In this document: positions 34,581 through 42,827 of the stretch, piece after piece
How the letters are laid out: every line of letters starts with the position of its first letter
How positions within the stretch are numbered: position 1 is the stretch's first letter
Position numbers and translations under genes: made by a program
DNA from: Chryseobacterium piscicola
GTDB taxonomy: Bacteria > Bacteroidota > Bacteroidia > Flavobacteriales > Weeksellaceae
Reading direction: 5' to 3'
Length of the DNA: 64,000 bases
NCBI RefSeq assembly: GCF_900156685.1
Contig: NZ_FTOJ01000005.1
Coordinates: 1 to 64,000 of the forward strand
Notes under the pieces: model-generated
What the model was told of the DNA's origin: nothing
Seen by the model: only the letters and a program-made list of their open reading frames with translations
Database searches by the model: none

Positions 34581-35765
34581 ATGTTCGGACAAAAAACAGG
34601 ATATCTGAATTTTAGTTGTGCAATCGTTTGCATAGCCGCGAATTTTATGAATGCGCAGACTTCAATTCAGGTTAAAAATACTCAGGATTTTGCCAGAAAT
34701 GAAATCGTTTCTATTTCAGTAACACAGTTGAAAGGCTTTTTGGGAAAAAATATAGCGAAAGATTTAAGAATAAAAGATGCTCAAAACCAATATCTTCCCA
34801 TTCAGTGGATTGATAATGACGGCGACGGTAAAAATGACGAACTTCTTTTTCAGGCGAAATTGGATGCGAAGAAAATAAATTCGTACACAATCATTGCGGA
34901 TGCCAATACTCCGGTTCCTGAGAGTCTGGTAACGACTTATTCTAGGCTGGTTCCGGAAAGGGTGGATGATTATACGTGGGAAAATGATAAGGTTGCGTTC
35001 AGAATGTATGGTCCGAAAGGCCAGGCAGAAGCTTTGGCAAAAGTGAAAGGCAGTACGCTTTCTAGTGGTGTAGATATCTGGTTGAAAAGAACAGAAAAAT
35101 CTGTGATTAACGAATGGTACAAAGGTTATCTTACGGATCCGATGTATTACCACAAAGACACGAGAGGTGAGGGTTACGATCCGTATCACGTAGGAGACAG
35201 CCGCGGAACGGGAGGAATCGGAATATGGAAGGATGAAAAATTGCAGGTTTCCCAAAACTTCGTTTCTGCAAAAACAATTGCTGAAGGCCCGTTGAGAACT
35301 GTTTTTGAACTGACTTATGCGCCTTGGAGTGAATTTGGGGTAAAAGAAACCAAAAGGATTTCTCTTGATTTGGGATCGAATTTTTCTAAGTTTGAATCAA
35401 CTTTTGAAACAGAAAAACCTGTTCCTAATTACACTGTAGGGATTTCTTTGCATAAAAACAAGGGCGAATCTAAACTGAATGATAAAGCCGGATATTATCT
35501 GCACTGGGAAAAAATAGATGATGCTTTTGTGGGCGAAGGAATTGTGGTAGATCCTACAGTTGTTCAAAAATCTATAGCTTTCAAATCTGAAACTCCGGAT
35601 CAGAGTAATCTTTTGGTTGTAATAAACCCTCAGAAAAAACTGACGTATTACGCAGGATTTGCATGGCAGAAAAGCAGGCAGATTCAAACTCAAAAAGATT
35701 GGGAATACATTTTGCAAAAACAAGAAAAAATAGTTGCTAATCCTTTAGTAATTACTATTAAATAA
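34581..35765 (+). CDS. DUF4861 family secreted protein of the pectin locus
   Basis: The protein has 394 residues with a signal peptide ending near CIAANFMNAQT. Typical DUF4861 features are WIDNDGDGKNDELLFQ, SRLVPERVDDYTWENDKVAFRMYG, DPYHVGDSRGTGGIGIW and FELTYAPWSEFG, then a beta-sandwich second half. DUF4861 proteins often occur in polysaccharide utilisation loci beside pectin or ulvan enzymes, but no reaction is proven to my knowledge. The next gene (PL10) starts 8 bases after its stop, so the two are an operon. A second DUF4861 gene is at 47783-48799. Confidence 0.85.
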   Translation: MFGQKTGYLNFSCAIVCIAANFMNAQTSIQVKNTQDFARNEIVSISVTQLKGFLGKNIAKDLRIKDAQNQYLPIQWIDNDGDGKNDELLFQAKLDAKKINSYTIIADANTPVPESLVTTYSRLVPERVDDYTWENDKVAFRMYGPKGQAEALAKVKGSTLSSGVDIWLKRTEKSVINEWYKGYLTDPMYYHKDTRGEGYDPYHVGDSRGTGGIGIWKDEKLQVSQNFVSAKTIAEGPLRTVFELTYAPWSEFGVKETKRISLDLGSNFSKFESTFETEKPVPNYTVGISLHKNKGESKLNDKAGYYLHWEKIDDAFVGEGIVVDPTVVQKSIAFKSETPDQSNLLVVINPQKKLTYYAGFAWQKSRQIQTQKDWEYILQKQEKIVANPLVITIK

Positions 35766-35773
35766 ATATAAAA

Positions 35774-36796
35774 ATGATGAATTTAAAATTGACTGTAGCT
35801 TCATTTTGCCTGATAACATCGGTATTTTCTGCGCAGGTAAAAGATACTTTAGCCGAAAAAATGATGGTTTATCAGCTTCCGAATGGCGGCTGGGGAAAAC
35901 ATAACAGCGACAAAAAAAATGTAGATTATGCATTAAAAATAGATTCAAAACTTTTAAAAATAATCAAGGCTAATGACAATAATCTTGCTACCATCGATAA
36001 TAATGCTACTTCAAAAGAAATCAACGCTTTAATTAAAGCATACAGTGCTACAAAAAATCCGGCTTACCTAAAATCAGCAGAAAAGGGAATTCAATATCTG
36101 CTCTCAATGCAATATGAAAATGGCGGATTTCCACAATATTTCCCAAACAAGTCTATTTACAGAAAACAGGTGACGTACAACGACAATGCAATGATTAATG
36201 TACTGACTATTTTGCACCATATTTCGGAAGGAAAAGAAGGTTTTGATGCGGTAAATGATCAGTTAAAAGAAAAGTCTAAGTTGGCTTTGCAAAAAGGAAT
36301 TGCGTGCGTTTTGAAAACTCAGGTTGTGCAAAAAGGAAAATTATCCATCTGGGCAGATCAATACAATGAAGTGACTCTTGTTCCTGAAAAAGCCAGGGCT
36401 TTCGAACCGATGTCACTAGCCACCGGAGAATCAGTCAATATTGTGAAATTTCTCATGATGCAGACTGTAACTCCTGAGATTGAAAAGTCGATTAAATCGG
36501 CTATTCAATGGTTTAAAGAAAGTAAAATTGAAGGCTATACGTACAATATTTCTAGGGAAAGTGAAAAAGCAATCCGAATTTTAAGTAAAAAAGAAGGTTC
36601 AGCAGTTTGGGCTAGGTTTTATGATATTCCTACCAATAAACCGGTTTTTGGGGATCGCGACGGAAGTGTGAAATTTAATTACGAAGATGTTTCCGAAGAA
36701 CGAAGAATGGGCTACAGCTGGTACAATGAAGCGGGAACAAAACTGATTGAAAGTGATTTTCCGAAATGGCTAAAGAAGAATAAAATTTCTCAATAA
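35774..36796 (+). CDS. Pectate lyase, polysaccharide lyase family 10
   Basis: Cleaves alpha-1,4-galacturonan by beta-elimination to unsaturated oligomers. The protein has 340 residues with a signal peptide (MMNLKLTVASFCLITSVFSAQ) and no lipobox. The PL10 (alpha/alpha-toroid) blocks are YQLPNGGWGKHNSDKKN, ATIDNNATSKEINALIKAY, YENGGFPQYFP, WADQYNEVTLVPEKARAFEP and PVFGDRDGSVKFNYEDVSEER with RRMGYSWY; the Asp and Arg residues in GDRDG are expected in Ca2+ and substrate binding. Co-transcribed with the DUF4861 gene upstream and closed by a terminator. Confidence 0.94.
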   Translation: MMNLKLTVASFCLITSVFSAQVKDTLAEKMMVYQLPNGGWGKHNSDKKNVDYALKIDSKLLKIIKANDNNLATIDNNATSKEINALIKAYSATKNPAYLKSAEKGIQYLLSMQYENGGFPQYFPNKSIYRKQVTYNDNAMINVLTILHHISEGKEGFDAVNDQLKEKSKLALQKGIACVLKTQVVQKGKLSIWADQYNEVTLVPEKARAFEPMSLATGESVNIVKFLMMQTVTPEIEKSIKSAIQWFKESKIEGYTYNISRESEKAIRILSKKEGSAVWARFYDIPTNKPVFGDRDGSVKFNYEDVSEERRMGYSWYNEAGTKLIESDFPKWLKKNKISQ

Positions 36797-36803
36797 AATT
36801 AAT

Positions 36804-36831
36804 CCTGATGCAGAAAGTATCAGGTTTTTTT
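36804..36831 (+). terminator. Rho-independent terminator after the PL10 gene
   Basis: CCTGAT-gcagaaagt-ATCAGG followed by T7, just after the PL10 stop. Confidence 0.9.
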
Positions 36832-36892
36832 ATGTAGATTATTTCAGACTGCACATTTTTTTTAGAAATGATACTGTTATTAAAACAGAAGA

Positions 36893-37798
36893 TTATTTAG
36901 CAATCATATCCCCAAGCCAATCTTCACCTATTTTTTTCCAGTTATCTGTGAGTTCTGTTTTATTGGAGATTCCGATATTGTGTTCGCCTTCCGGGAAAAT
37001 AAACATGGCGCCTTTTACTTTATTTTTAATCATCGCTTCATAATACAAAATGCTGTTGATAACAGGAACTGCAGGATCATTTTGTGCATGAAATAGAATC
37101 GTATTGGGCGTTTTTTCAGTTACCCGATGTTGCATTGAATATTCTTTTATTTTTTCTAGGGAAGCGTTCTCTCCTAAAAGATTATTTCGACTTCCTTTAT
37201 GTGCAAATTCTCCTAAATCTATTACAGGGGAAACCAGAATCGCAAAATTGGGAATCTGTGAAACACCAGTCCAATCGCCTTTCAATTCAGTATAATCAAT
37301 CTGAATATTACTTACCATTGCTGCCAAATGTCCACCTGCAGAGGTGCCTAAAACTCCAATCTGATCAGCTGAAATACCATATTGTTCCGCATTTTTTCTG
37401 ATCAACTTTATGGCAGCCTGAATATCTTGTAACGGCCCGATTTCTCTTTGTTTTAAATCTGGGGAAGTTGGAAGTCTATAATTTAATACAAAAGCTGAAA
37501 TTCCCAATGTATTAAGCCATTTTGCATAAGAATATCCGCCCAGATCATAAGTCAGATGTTTATAACCACCGCCAGGAATAATGATGATAGCCATTTTTTT
37601 TCTTTCTTCTTTTGCTGGTAAAAAAGCGAAGAGTTCGGCCTCCTGAATTTGCGTTATTCGGCCTTCTTTTTCTTCAACAATACCTAATTTTATACCTTTG
37701 GAATTGGGCATTGTTCCTTTTTCCCAAACCGCTATTTTCTGTTGTGATGAAATTTGAATTGCAATAAATATGCTGAATATAAGGGTGATGTTTTTCAT
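36893..37798 (-). CDS. Alpha/beta-hydrolase esterase (paralogue 1)
   Basis: The protein has 301 residues with a signal peptide (MKNITLIFSIFIAIQISSQ). Alpha/beta-hydrolase features: oxyanion-hole segment MAIIIIPGGGYKHLTYD, NYRLPTSPDLKQREIGPLQD, nucleophile elbow VLGTSAGGHLAA, acidic residue in AQNDPAVPVINS and the His of PEGEHNIGI. This is the BD-FAE/acetyl-xylan-esterase-like group, which often removes acetyl or feruloyl groups from plant cell-wall sugars. In the pectin locus the likely substrate is acetylated or feruloylated pectin (inferred). It is the last gene of the minus-strand block and a close paralogue of 38140-39039. Confidence 0.86.
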   Translation of the reverse strand: MKNITLIFSIFIAIQISSQQKIAVWEKGTMPNSKGIKLGIVEEKEGRITQIQEAELFAFLPAKEERKKMAIIIIPGGGYKHLTYDLGGYSYAKWLNTLGISAFVLNYRLPTSPDLKQREIGPLQDIQAAIKLIRKNAEQYGISADQIGVLGTSAGGHLAAMVSNIQIDYTELKGDWTGVSQIPNFAILVSPVIDLGEFAHKGSRNNLLGENASLEKIKEYSMQHRVTEKTPNTILFHAQNDPAVPVINSILYYEAMIKNKVKGAMFIFPEGEHNIGISNKTELTDNWKKIGEDWLGDMIAK

Positions 37799-37841
37799 AG
37801 CTATTTTTTTTATAACATACGCAATTGATTATAATCTTTAA

Positions 37842-37932
37842 TTTAACGCAAAGCCAAACAAAGAATTTGAAATTATGAGCGTTTCTTAGGTGAGACAAAG
37901 GCGTAAACTGAACAAAGAAATGCAATTATTCT
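37842..37932 (-). repeat. Copy of the dispersed intergenic element (family B)
   Basis: Blocks AACGCAAAG, GTTTCTTAGGTGAGACAAAGGCG and AACAAAGAAATGCAATTATTCT. The last is shared with 19796-19817. It overlaps the upstream region of the esterase gene that starts at 37798. The other part of this 340-base gap is the family-C element at 38025-38109. Confidence 0.55.
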
Positions 37933-38024
37933 TAATGATGACAAATTCTGGACAGTCCTTTTTTTAATCTGAATTATTAACATCTCTGTGAGTTAATGAT
38001 ATGTTTTGTTTTGAAGACAAATCC

Positions 38025-38109
38025 GCAGCCCGACTTGAACGAAGCTCTTTTTGCGAGGAGGGACGACGAACAAAAAAGCGGGAGTGGAAGGCGGAATAGC
38101 TGCCCAAAT
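38025..38109. repeat. GCAGCCCGACTTGAACG element (family C), copy 1
   Basis: The left block GCAGCCCGACTTGAACG with AAGCTCTTTTT, a variable centre and the right block AAAAAAGCGGGAGTGGAAGG with GCTGCCCAAAT match copy 2 at 46404-46509. It ends 30 bases from the stop of the minus-strand esterase gene. Confidence 0.75.
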
Positions 38110-38139
38110 GAATTCCTCACAAATTGTTTGTAAAACTCA

Positions 38140-39039
38140 TTACTTATTACCAATAGAGGAAAGCCAATCTGCACATAGTTTTTTCCAGTTTTGGTTCAGG
38201 GGATCTTTGTCGGTAACAAAAAAACGATGGCCGCCTTTAGGAAAAATGAATAAAGCCCCTTTCACTTTATTTTTCGTCATAGCCTTGAAATACAAAATAC
38301 TGTTCATCGGTGGAACTGCAGTATCATCCTGATTGTGAAACAAAATCGTAGGTGGAGTTTTGTCGGTTACCAAATTTTGCGTAGAAAACTCCGAAATTTT
38401 TTCTGTTGAAACGTTTTCCCCCAGCAAACTGTCTCGGCTTCCTTTGTGAGCATATTCGCCAAGATCTATGACTGGGCAGAAGAGAATCGCAAAATTCGGA
38501 ATAGAGGAAATGGTTTCCCAATCCCCTTTTAATTCGGTAAAATCTTTAGAAATGTTGCTTACCAATGTTGCTAAATGTCCACCTGCGGAAGTCCCAACAA
38601 CGCCTAGCTGCTCTGGAGAAATTCCCCATTGTGAAGCATTTTTTCTAATGTATTTTATGGAAGCCTGAATATCCTGCAAAGGCGCAATTTCTTTTTGTAC
38701 TAAATCAGACGAAGTTGGCAATCTATAATTTAAAAAAAAAGCCGAGATTCCCAAAGTGTTCATCCATTTTGCGATCTGAAATGCACCTTCATTGTAGGTT
38801 AGTTTTGAATATCCACCACCGGGAATGATGATGACAGATTTTTGATTTCTCTCTTTCACAGGAGGCAAAAAAGCGAAAAGTTCAACTTCTTTTAATTCTG
38901 CAAGTTCTTTTTTCTTCTTTATTTTAGAAGCCAAAATTTTTGAGTTGGGCATTTCGCCTTTTGGCCAAAGAATAATTTTCTCCTGTGCGGAAAACTCACT
39001 GAAAAGAAAGATGATTATTAAAAAAAATATTTTTTTCAT
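38140..39039 (-). CDS. Alpha/beta-hydrolase esterase (paralogue 2)
   Basis: The protein has 299 residues from the ATG at 39039, which starts a clear signal peptide (MKKIFFLIIIFLFSEFSAQ). The frame is open to 39063, but the extra residues (MRFIILPS) only lengthen the signal peptide. The residues match paralogue 1: IIPGGGYSKLTYNEG, NYRLPTSSDLVQKEIAPLQD, VVGTSAGGHLATLVSNIS, HNQDDTAVPPMNSILYF and the His of PKGGHRFF. The Asp/His pairing is conserved in both copies. A tandem duplication within the pectin locus is likely. The product is exported, with acetylated or feruloylated oligosaccharides as the inferred substrate. Confidence 0.86.
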   Translation of the reverse strand: MKKIFFLIIIFLFSEFSAQEKIILWPKGEMPNSKILASKIKKKKELAELKEVELFAFLPPVKERNQKSVIIIPGGGYSKLTYNEGAFQIAKWMNTLGISAFFLNYRLPTSSDLVQKEIAPLQDIQASIKYIRKNASQWGISPEQLGVVGTSAGGHLATLVSNISKDFTELKGDWETISSIPNFAILFCPVIDLGEYAHKGSRDSLLGENVSTEKISEFSTQNLVTDKTPPTILFHNQDDTAVPPMNSILYFKAMTKNKVKGALFIFPKGGHRFFVTDKDPLNQNWKKLCADWLSSIGNK

Positions 39040-39100
39040 TGATGGCAAAATTATAAACCTCAAAGGTTAACAAAACCTATGAGGTCTGATTTCGTAAAAT

Positions 39101-39442
39101 TTAATCTTTCAAAAAATCTTCTCTATACGGAGTAAATGCATCAATCAGTTGTCCTGCTTCGAGACATTTTACACCATGGAAAACATTGGGCTGGGCAAAA
39201 AATCCGTCACCTTTTTGGAGGGTTTTGGTTTCGCCATCAACGGTAACTTCAAATTTTCCTTCTGCAACATACGTGATTTGCGAATGAAAATGCTGGTGTA
39301 GTGCTCCAACCGCATTTTTTTCAAATTTAACGATGACCATCATGACCTGAGAGTTGTATCCCACAAATTGTCTGGAAACACCGCTTCCTAAATCTTCCCA
39401 TTCGGAATTGCCATCGAAAAAAGGTTCTTTTTTGAAATTCAT
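39101..39442 (-). CDS. kdgF: KdgF-type cupin, unsaturated uronate to keto-acid conversion
   Basis: The protein has 113 residues and no signal peptide, so it is cytoplasmic. The metal motif is ALHQHFHSQITYVAEGKFEV with a later His in NVFHGVKCL. KdgF converts 4,5-unsaturated galacturonate to 5-keto-4-deoxyuronate, the step between GH105/lyase products and KduI. FFAQPNVFHG and GDGFFAQ are typical. It lies in a pectin locus together with lyases, GH105 and kduID, which fits. The next gene upstream is CE12 (gap 294 bases, AT-rich, nothing recognised). Confidence 0.88.
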   Translation of the reverse strand: MNFKKEPFFDGNSEWEDLGSGVSRQFVGYNSQVMMVIVKFEKNAVGALHQHFHSQITYVAEGKFEVTVDGETKTLQKGDGFFAQPNVFHGVKCLEAGQLIDAFTPYREDFLKD

Positions 39443-39736
39443 CTTATTGTTTTTTTATTTTAATCTGTGCTATCAGTAGGAAAACATTATTTAATACTAA
39501 TTGTGTATTTTGAAGACTTCTTTACATTTTTGATATTTAAACAATTGAGGTTTTTTTTTCGCTAAATGAAAAGCCATCGTTTGTCTTAAAAAAAAGAAAT
39601 CAATTTTTAAAACTTTTTTTTCTTAGCGATTAAAAAACACAAGAAGCAAGGTTTTTTTTAAAAAAAATATTGAAATAAAGTAATACAAAACCGTTTCACT
39701 TATTTTAGAAATATAAAATTTTAAAAGCACAACGGG

Positions 39737-40474
39737 CTATTTAATATATTTTTCCAAACCTGTTTTTAAATTCGTCAAAGATTTTACCGCAAGTTTAGCC
39801 ACGGTTTCTGCGCCGAGTTTTGATAAATGCGTGTCATCTGCTTTATCTTTATCATAATATACATTTTCACCAGCCTTGAAATACAAGTGCAGTAATTTAG
39901 ATTTTTCCGGCCCTGCAGCAATTTCCATTTGTTCGGTCAGTAACTGCAAATCAACAAAAGCAACTTTCATATCATTGGCGACCATTCTTACCACCAAAGG
40001 ATAATCTGTATGAGTGTCTATTAAGACGCCGTTTTCATTAAAATTTCTTCTTGTAATGGAAGTCATCAAAATCGGAATTGCGCCTTTCGCTCTGGTTTCG
40101 CTCACATATCTTTCCAAATTGGCTCTGTACTGTGTATGAGGATTGGTAAATTTGGTAGAATCTTTTAGTTTTTGATCATTATGCCCGAACTGAATCACTA
40201 CAAAATCCCCTTTCTTGAGTTGTTTCTCCACTTTATCCCATCTTCCTTCCGTTCTGAAGCTTTTTGAACTTCTACCGTTCATCGCATGATTCTGGAGTTC
40301 AATATTTGGGGTCATAAATTGTCCTAAAACCTGTCCCCATCCGTGTTCAGGATTTCTTTCGGGATTGTCTTTATTAGACATTGTAGAATCACCAATTAAA
40401 AATAGAGTTGGTTTCTTTTGAGCCAATGTAAATGCTGAAATTACAATGCATAGAATAAAAAGTATTTTTTTCAT
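39737..40474 (-). CDS. Rhamnogalacturonan acetylesterase, carbohydrate esterase family 12
   Basis: Removes acetyl groups from rhamnogalacturonan I. The protein has 245 residues with a signal peptide (MKKILFILCIVISAFTLAQ). The SGNH-hydrolase blocks are all present: LFLIGDSTMSNKD (nucleophile Ser), NHAMNGRSSKSF, VIQFGHNDQK and the DDTHLSKLGAETVA end with the catalytic Asp/His pair. GWGQVLGQF after block I is typical of CE12. Exported. It lies between kdgF and a CE8 pectinesterase gene on the minus strand. Confidence 0.93.
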   Translation of the reverse strand: MKKILFILCIVISAFTLAQKKPTLFLIGDSTMSNKDNPERNPEHGWGQVLGQFMTPNIELQNHAMNGRSSKSFRTEGRWDKVEKQLKKGDFVVIQFGHNDQKLKDSTKFTNPHTQYRANLERYVSETRAKGAIPILMTSITRRNFNENGVLIDTHTDYPLVVRMVANDMKVAFVDLQLLTEQMEIAAGPEKSKLLHLYFKAGENVYYDKDKADDTHLSKLGAETVAKLAVKSLTNLKTGLEKYIK

Positions 40475-40575
40475 TTTTAAAATTGATTTGTTTGGATATA
40501 GTTCGACAAGCTCAGCATGATATTTCTAATATTAACTGATTTTTTTTTAAAAAAAATTATTAAAAGGATTATCAA

Positions 40576-41556
40576 TCATTCTCTATTATTCATTTCAGGT
40601 TTCCAGTCGCCTAAAATATTTTTGATGGTGTATTTTTTTGCTTGTTTCTTAGTAAGTTGATGAGACCAAGAAACTCTGTTCTCTGTTTTTCCTCCTTCTC
40701 CTTTGCTTGCAAATTCTGCGTAATAAGCGGTTTTGTCTTTATCTGGAAACATTTTATCGCCTTTCCAGGGGTTCCAACCTTCTGGTAGAATATGATTTCC
40801 CATTTCTGTGTTGATGAAAACGGTTTTTGCATACGGTCTCCACGGTCTTCCAAGGAAAACTTTTTTGATGTTTTCTTTCGCAATTAATCTACAATCGAAA
40901 AATACATATCCAAATTCTTTAGTTTGGTCTGTTGATGCTGCAGTAATATATGAATTGGCTAAACTTTTTATCGTACAGTTTTTGAAAACCACGGTTGCCG
41001 AACCGAAAATAAAGTCTGTTGTTCCCTCAATAAAGCAGTTCTGGTAATATTGCCTGCTGTGATTTCCACCGGTGTAAACGGTATCCTGACAGCCTAAAAT
41101 CTTAGAATCTTTAATACTGAAACGGTCACCTTCCACATAAAGCGCAACAGCTTGTCCGTTATTACACCAAGAGTTTTGAATGGTTATATCTGAAATTTTA
41201 ACATCATCTGACATCACCAAAACAGTGTATGAATTGAAAGTCGTCATTTTCTCATTCAAAGCATCCAGTTTTCCTGAATAATCATCGTTTGAGATGATTG
41301 TATTTTCTTTGCTATCGCCCTGTAAAGTGATTTTATGTTTAGAGGAAGGAATGACGATCTTCTCATTATACGTTCCAGCTTTTATTTTGACCAAAGCTTC
41401 ACCCGGACCTAGATCTCTGATGGATGTGATTGCTTTTTGAATAGAATTGAATTGTCCGCTGCCGTCTTTTGCAACAGTCACTGTGATGTAGGGATCAGTT
41501 CCGGCCAATAAAAAATTGGTGATGGAAATGAAGAGAATTAAAAATATTTTTTTCAT
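40576..41556 (-). CDS. Pectinesterase, carbohydrate esterase family 8 (copy 1)
   Basis: Removes methyl groups from galacturonan. The protein has 326 residues with a signal peptide (MKKIFLILFISITNFLLAG). The right-handed beta-helix motifs include VAKDGSGQFNSIQKAI, GQAVALYVEGDR, CQDTVYTGGNHSRQYY, the active-site GTTDFIFGSA with its catalytic Asp, and FLGRPWRPYAKTVFIN with the conserved Arg and Trp, then LPEGWNPW. About 45% like the second copy at 50293-51303 by eye; no lipobox and no secretion CTD. The region before it holds the large foldback element at 41586-41736. Confidence 0.94.
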   Translation of the reverse strand: MKKIFLILFISITNFLLAGTDPYITVTVAKDGSGQFNSIQKAITSIRDLGPGEALVKIKAGTYNEKIVIPSSKHKITLQGDSKENTIISNDDYSGKLDALNEKMTTFNSYTVLVMSDDVKISDITIQNSWCNNGQAVALYVEGDRFSIKDSKILGCQDTVYTGGNHSRQYYQNCFIEGTTDFIFGSATVVFKNCTIKSLANSYITAASTDQTKEFGYVFFDCRLIAKENIKKVFLGRPWRPYAKTVFINTEMGNHILPEGWNPWKGDKMFPDKDKTAYYAEFASKGEGGKTENRVSWSHQLTKKQAKKYTIKNILGDWKPEMNNRE

Positions 41557-41585
41557 TGAAAAATTATTTTAAATGTATGTTTTTT

Positions 41586-41736
41586 AACGCAAAGTTTTAA
41601 TTTATTATCTGTAATTTTTAAGGAGCAAAGGGTGCGAACGAGTCGCTTAAGCTTGAAAATAGACCTGAGCTTAAAATCAATTTATTGATTATTCTTTGCT
41701 CCTTAAATATTTTCATTCAAAATAAATCTTTGCGTT
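41586..41736. repeat. Large nested foldback element (family A, copy 1)
   Basis: Outer stem AACGCAAAG (41586) with CTTTGCGTT (41728-41736); inner 14-base-pair perfect stem TTTAAGGAGCAAAG (41617-41630) with CTTTGCTCCTTAAA (41694-41707). The interior carries AAGCTT and AATCAATTTATTGATT stems. The family is shared with 60371-60467. Confidence 0.7.
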
Positions 41737-41765
41737 TTAATTTTGCTTAAACCTAAACTTAAACC

Positions 41766-42668
41766 TTACTTCAACGTTTTGTCTAAAAACTCCAGCGTCA
41801 GATTTAATGTTTCTGTGAACCACGGTTCTGCAGACCAAAAGGAATGTGGAGTATCTTTTATCTCATGATATTCAGTAAAGATATTGTGATTCTTTAAAAT
41901 CTTCATCATATCGTCTCTTCCCGCATGGAAACGAGGCTGCGAAGAGTTGATGAAAAGTGTAGGAGGGGTGTCTTTACCTACAAATTCCAAAGGTGAAGCT
42001 TCTGTCCAGTTTTTAAGGTTAACATTTCTATCGCCATCTAGCCAATAGGCGGCATACGTGCTTTCTTCCGCTTCGGGGTGAATAAATGATACAATTCCGT
42101 CTATATTGACGATGGCTTTAATTTTGGTTTTAGATTGTACACCCACCAAAGTAGCGATTTGCGCTCCTGCTGATTCGCCTAAAATTCCTATTTTTTTGGT
42201 ATTTAAAGCATATTTTTTTTTGTTTTTCTTTAAATATTCAATCGCATTATTCACATCATTAATAGCTGCAGGGTATTTTGCAACTTCACTCAAACGGTAA
42301 CCTACCGCAATGGCAACATATCCTTTAGCGGCCAATTCCTGAGCCATATATTTTTCGTTCTCTTTACTTCCAGAAATCCAGCCGCCGCCGTGTACCAATG
42401 CTATTCCTGGGTGGTTTTTGGATTTGCCGAGAGGATAATAGATGTCTGCTTTCAAAGATAATCCGTTGATGTTGGCATATTCTACATCTTTATCAATCCC
42501 GATGTTGGGCGGAACAGGTCTGTTCAAAGGAGTAATAAACGGATGTTTCTTTTTTAGTTTTTCGTATGTTGCTTCATTGGTGTAAGGAGTAGCATTCGGC
42601 TTTGTCTGACCGAATGCTTTTGCTCCTACAAAAAAAACAAAAAGAAAATATAGTTTGTGAAAACTCAT
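41766..42668 (-). CDS. Alpha/beta-hydrolase esterase (BD-FAE-like)
   Basis: The protein has 300 residues with a signal peptide (MSFHKLYFLFVFFVGAKAFGQ). Motifs: oxyanion GIALVHGGGWISGSKE, AVGYRLSEVAKYPAAINDVNN, nucleophile GILGESAGAQIATLVG (Gly-x-Ser-x-Gly), and a C-terminal YHEIKDTPHSFWSAEPW with the catalytic His. The GLSLKADIYYP segment and the HGGGW motif are typical of bifunctional feruloyl/acetyl esterases (CE-like). It lies upstream of the CE8 gene within the pectin cluster, suggesting removal of acetyl or feruloyl groups from pectin side chains (inferred). Only distantly related to the two paralogous esterases. Confidence 0.85.
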   Translation of the reverse strand: MSFHKLYFLFVFFVGAKAFGQTKPNATPYTNEATYEKLKKKHPFITPLNRPVPPNIGIDKDVEYANINGLSLKADIYYPLGKSKNHPGIALVHGGGWISGSKENEKYMAQELAAKGYVAIAVGYRLSEVAKYPAAINDVNNAIEYLKKNKKKYALNTKKIGILGESAGAQIATLVGVQSKTKIKAIVNIDGIVSFIHPEAEESTYAAYWLDGDRNVNLKNWTEASPLEFVGKDTPPTLFINSSQPRFHAGRDDMMKILKNHNIFTEYHEIKDTPHSFWSAEPWFTETLNLTLEFLDKTLK

Positions 42669-42827
42669 TTTTTAAAATAATATTTGGTGTTGTTTAACCA
42701 AAACTTTTAACCACAAAAGGCATAAATCTGGATACATAAGTAACCTTTGAGTCTACATTTTTGAGAATATTTAAGAACACATGGGTTGTATAATCAAATA
42801 TTTTTCTATTTGTATTTAATCTCAAAA

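Noticed and set aside
39040..39063. Eight-residue N-terminal extension of the second esterase
   Set aside because: The ATG at 39039 gives a standard signal peptide; the extension adds nothing supported.
40498..40524. GTTCGACAAGCTCAGCATGA word upstream of the CE12 gene
   Set aside because: It resembles a repeat word I have seen in other bacterial genomes, but it occurs once here, so no family can be shown.
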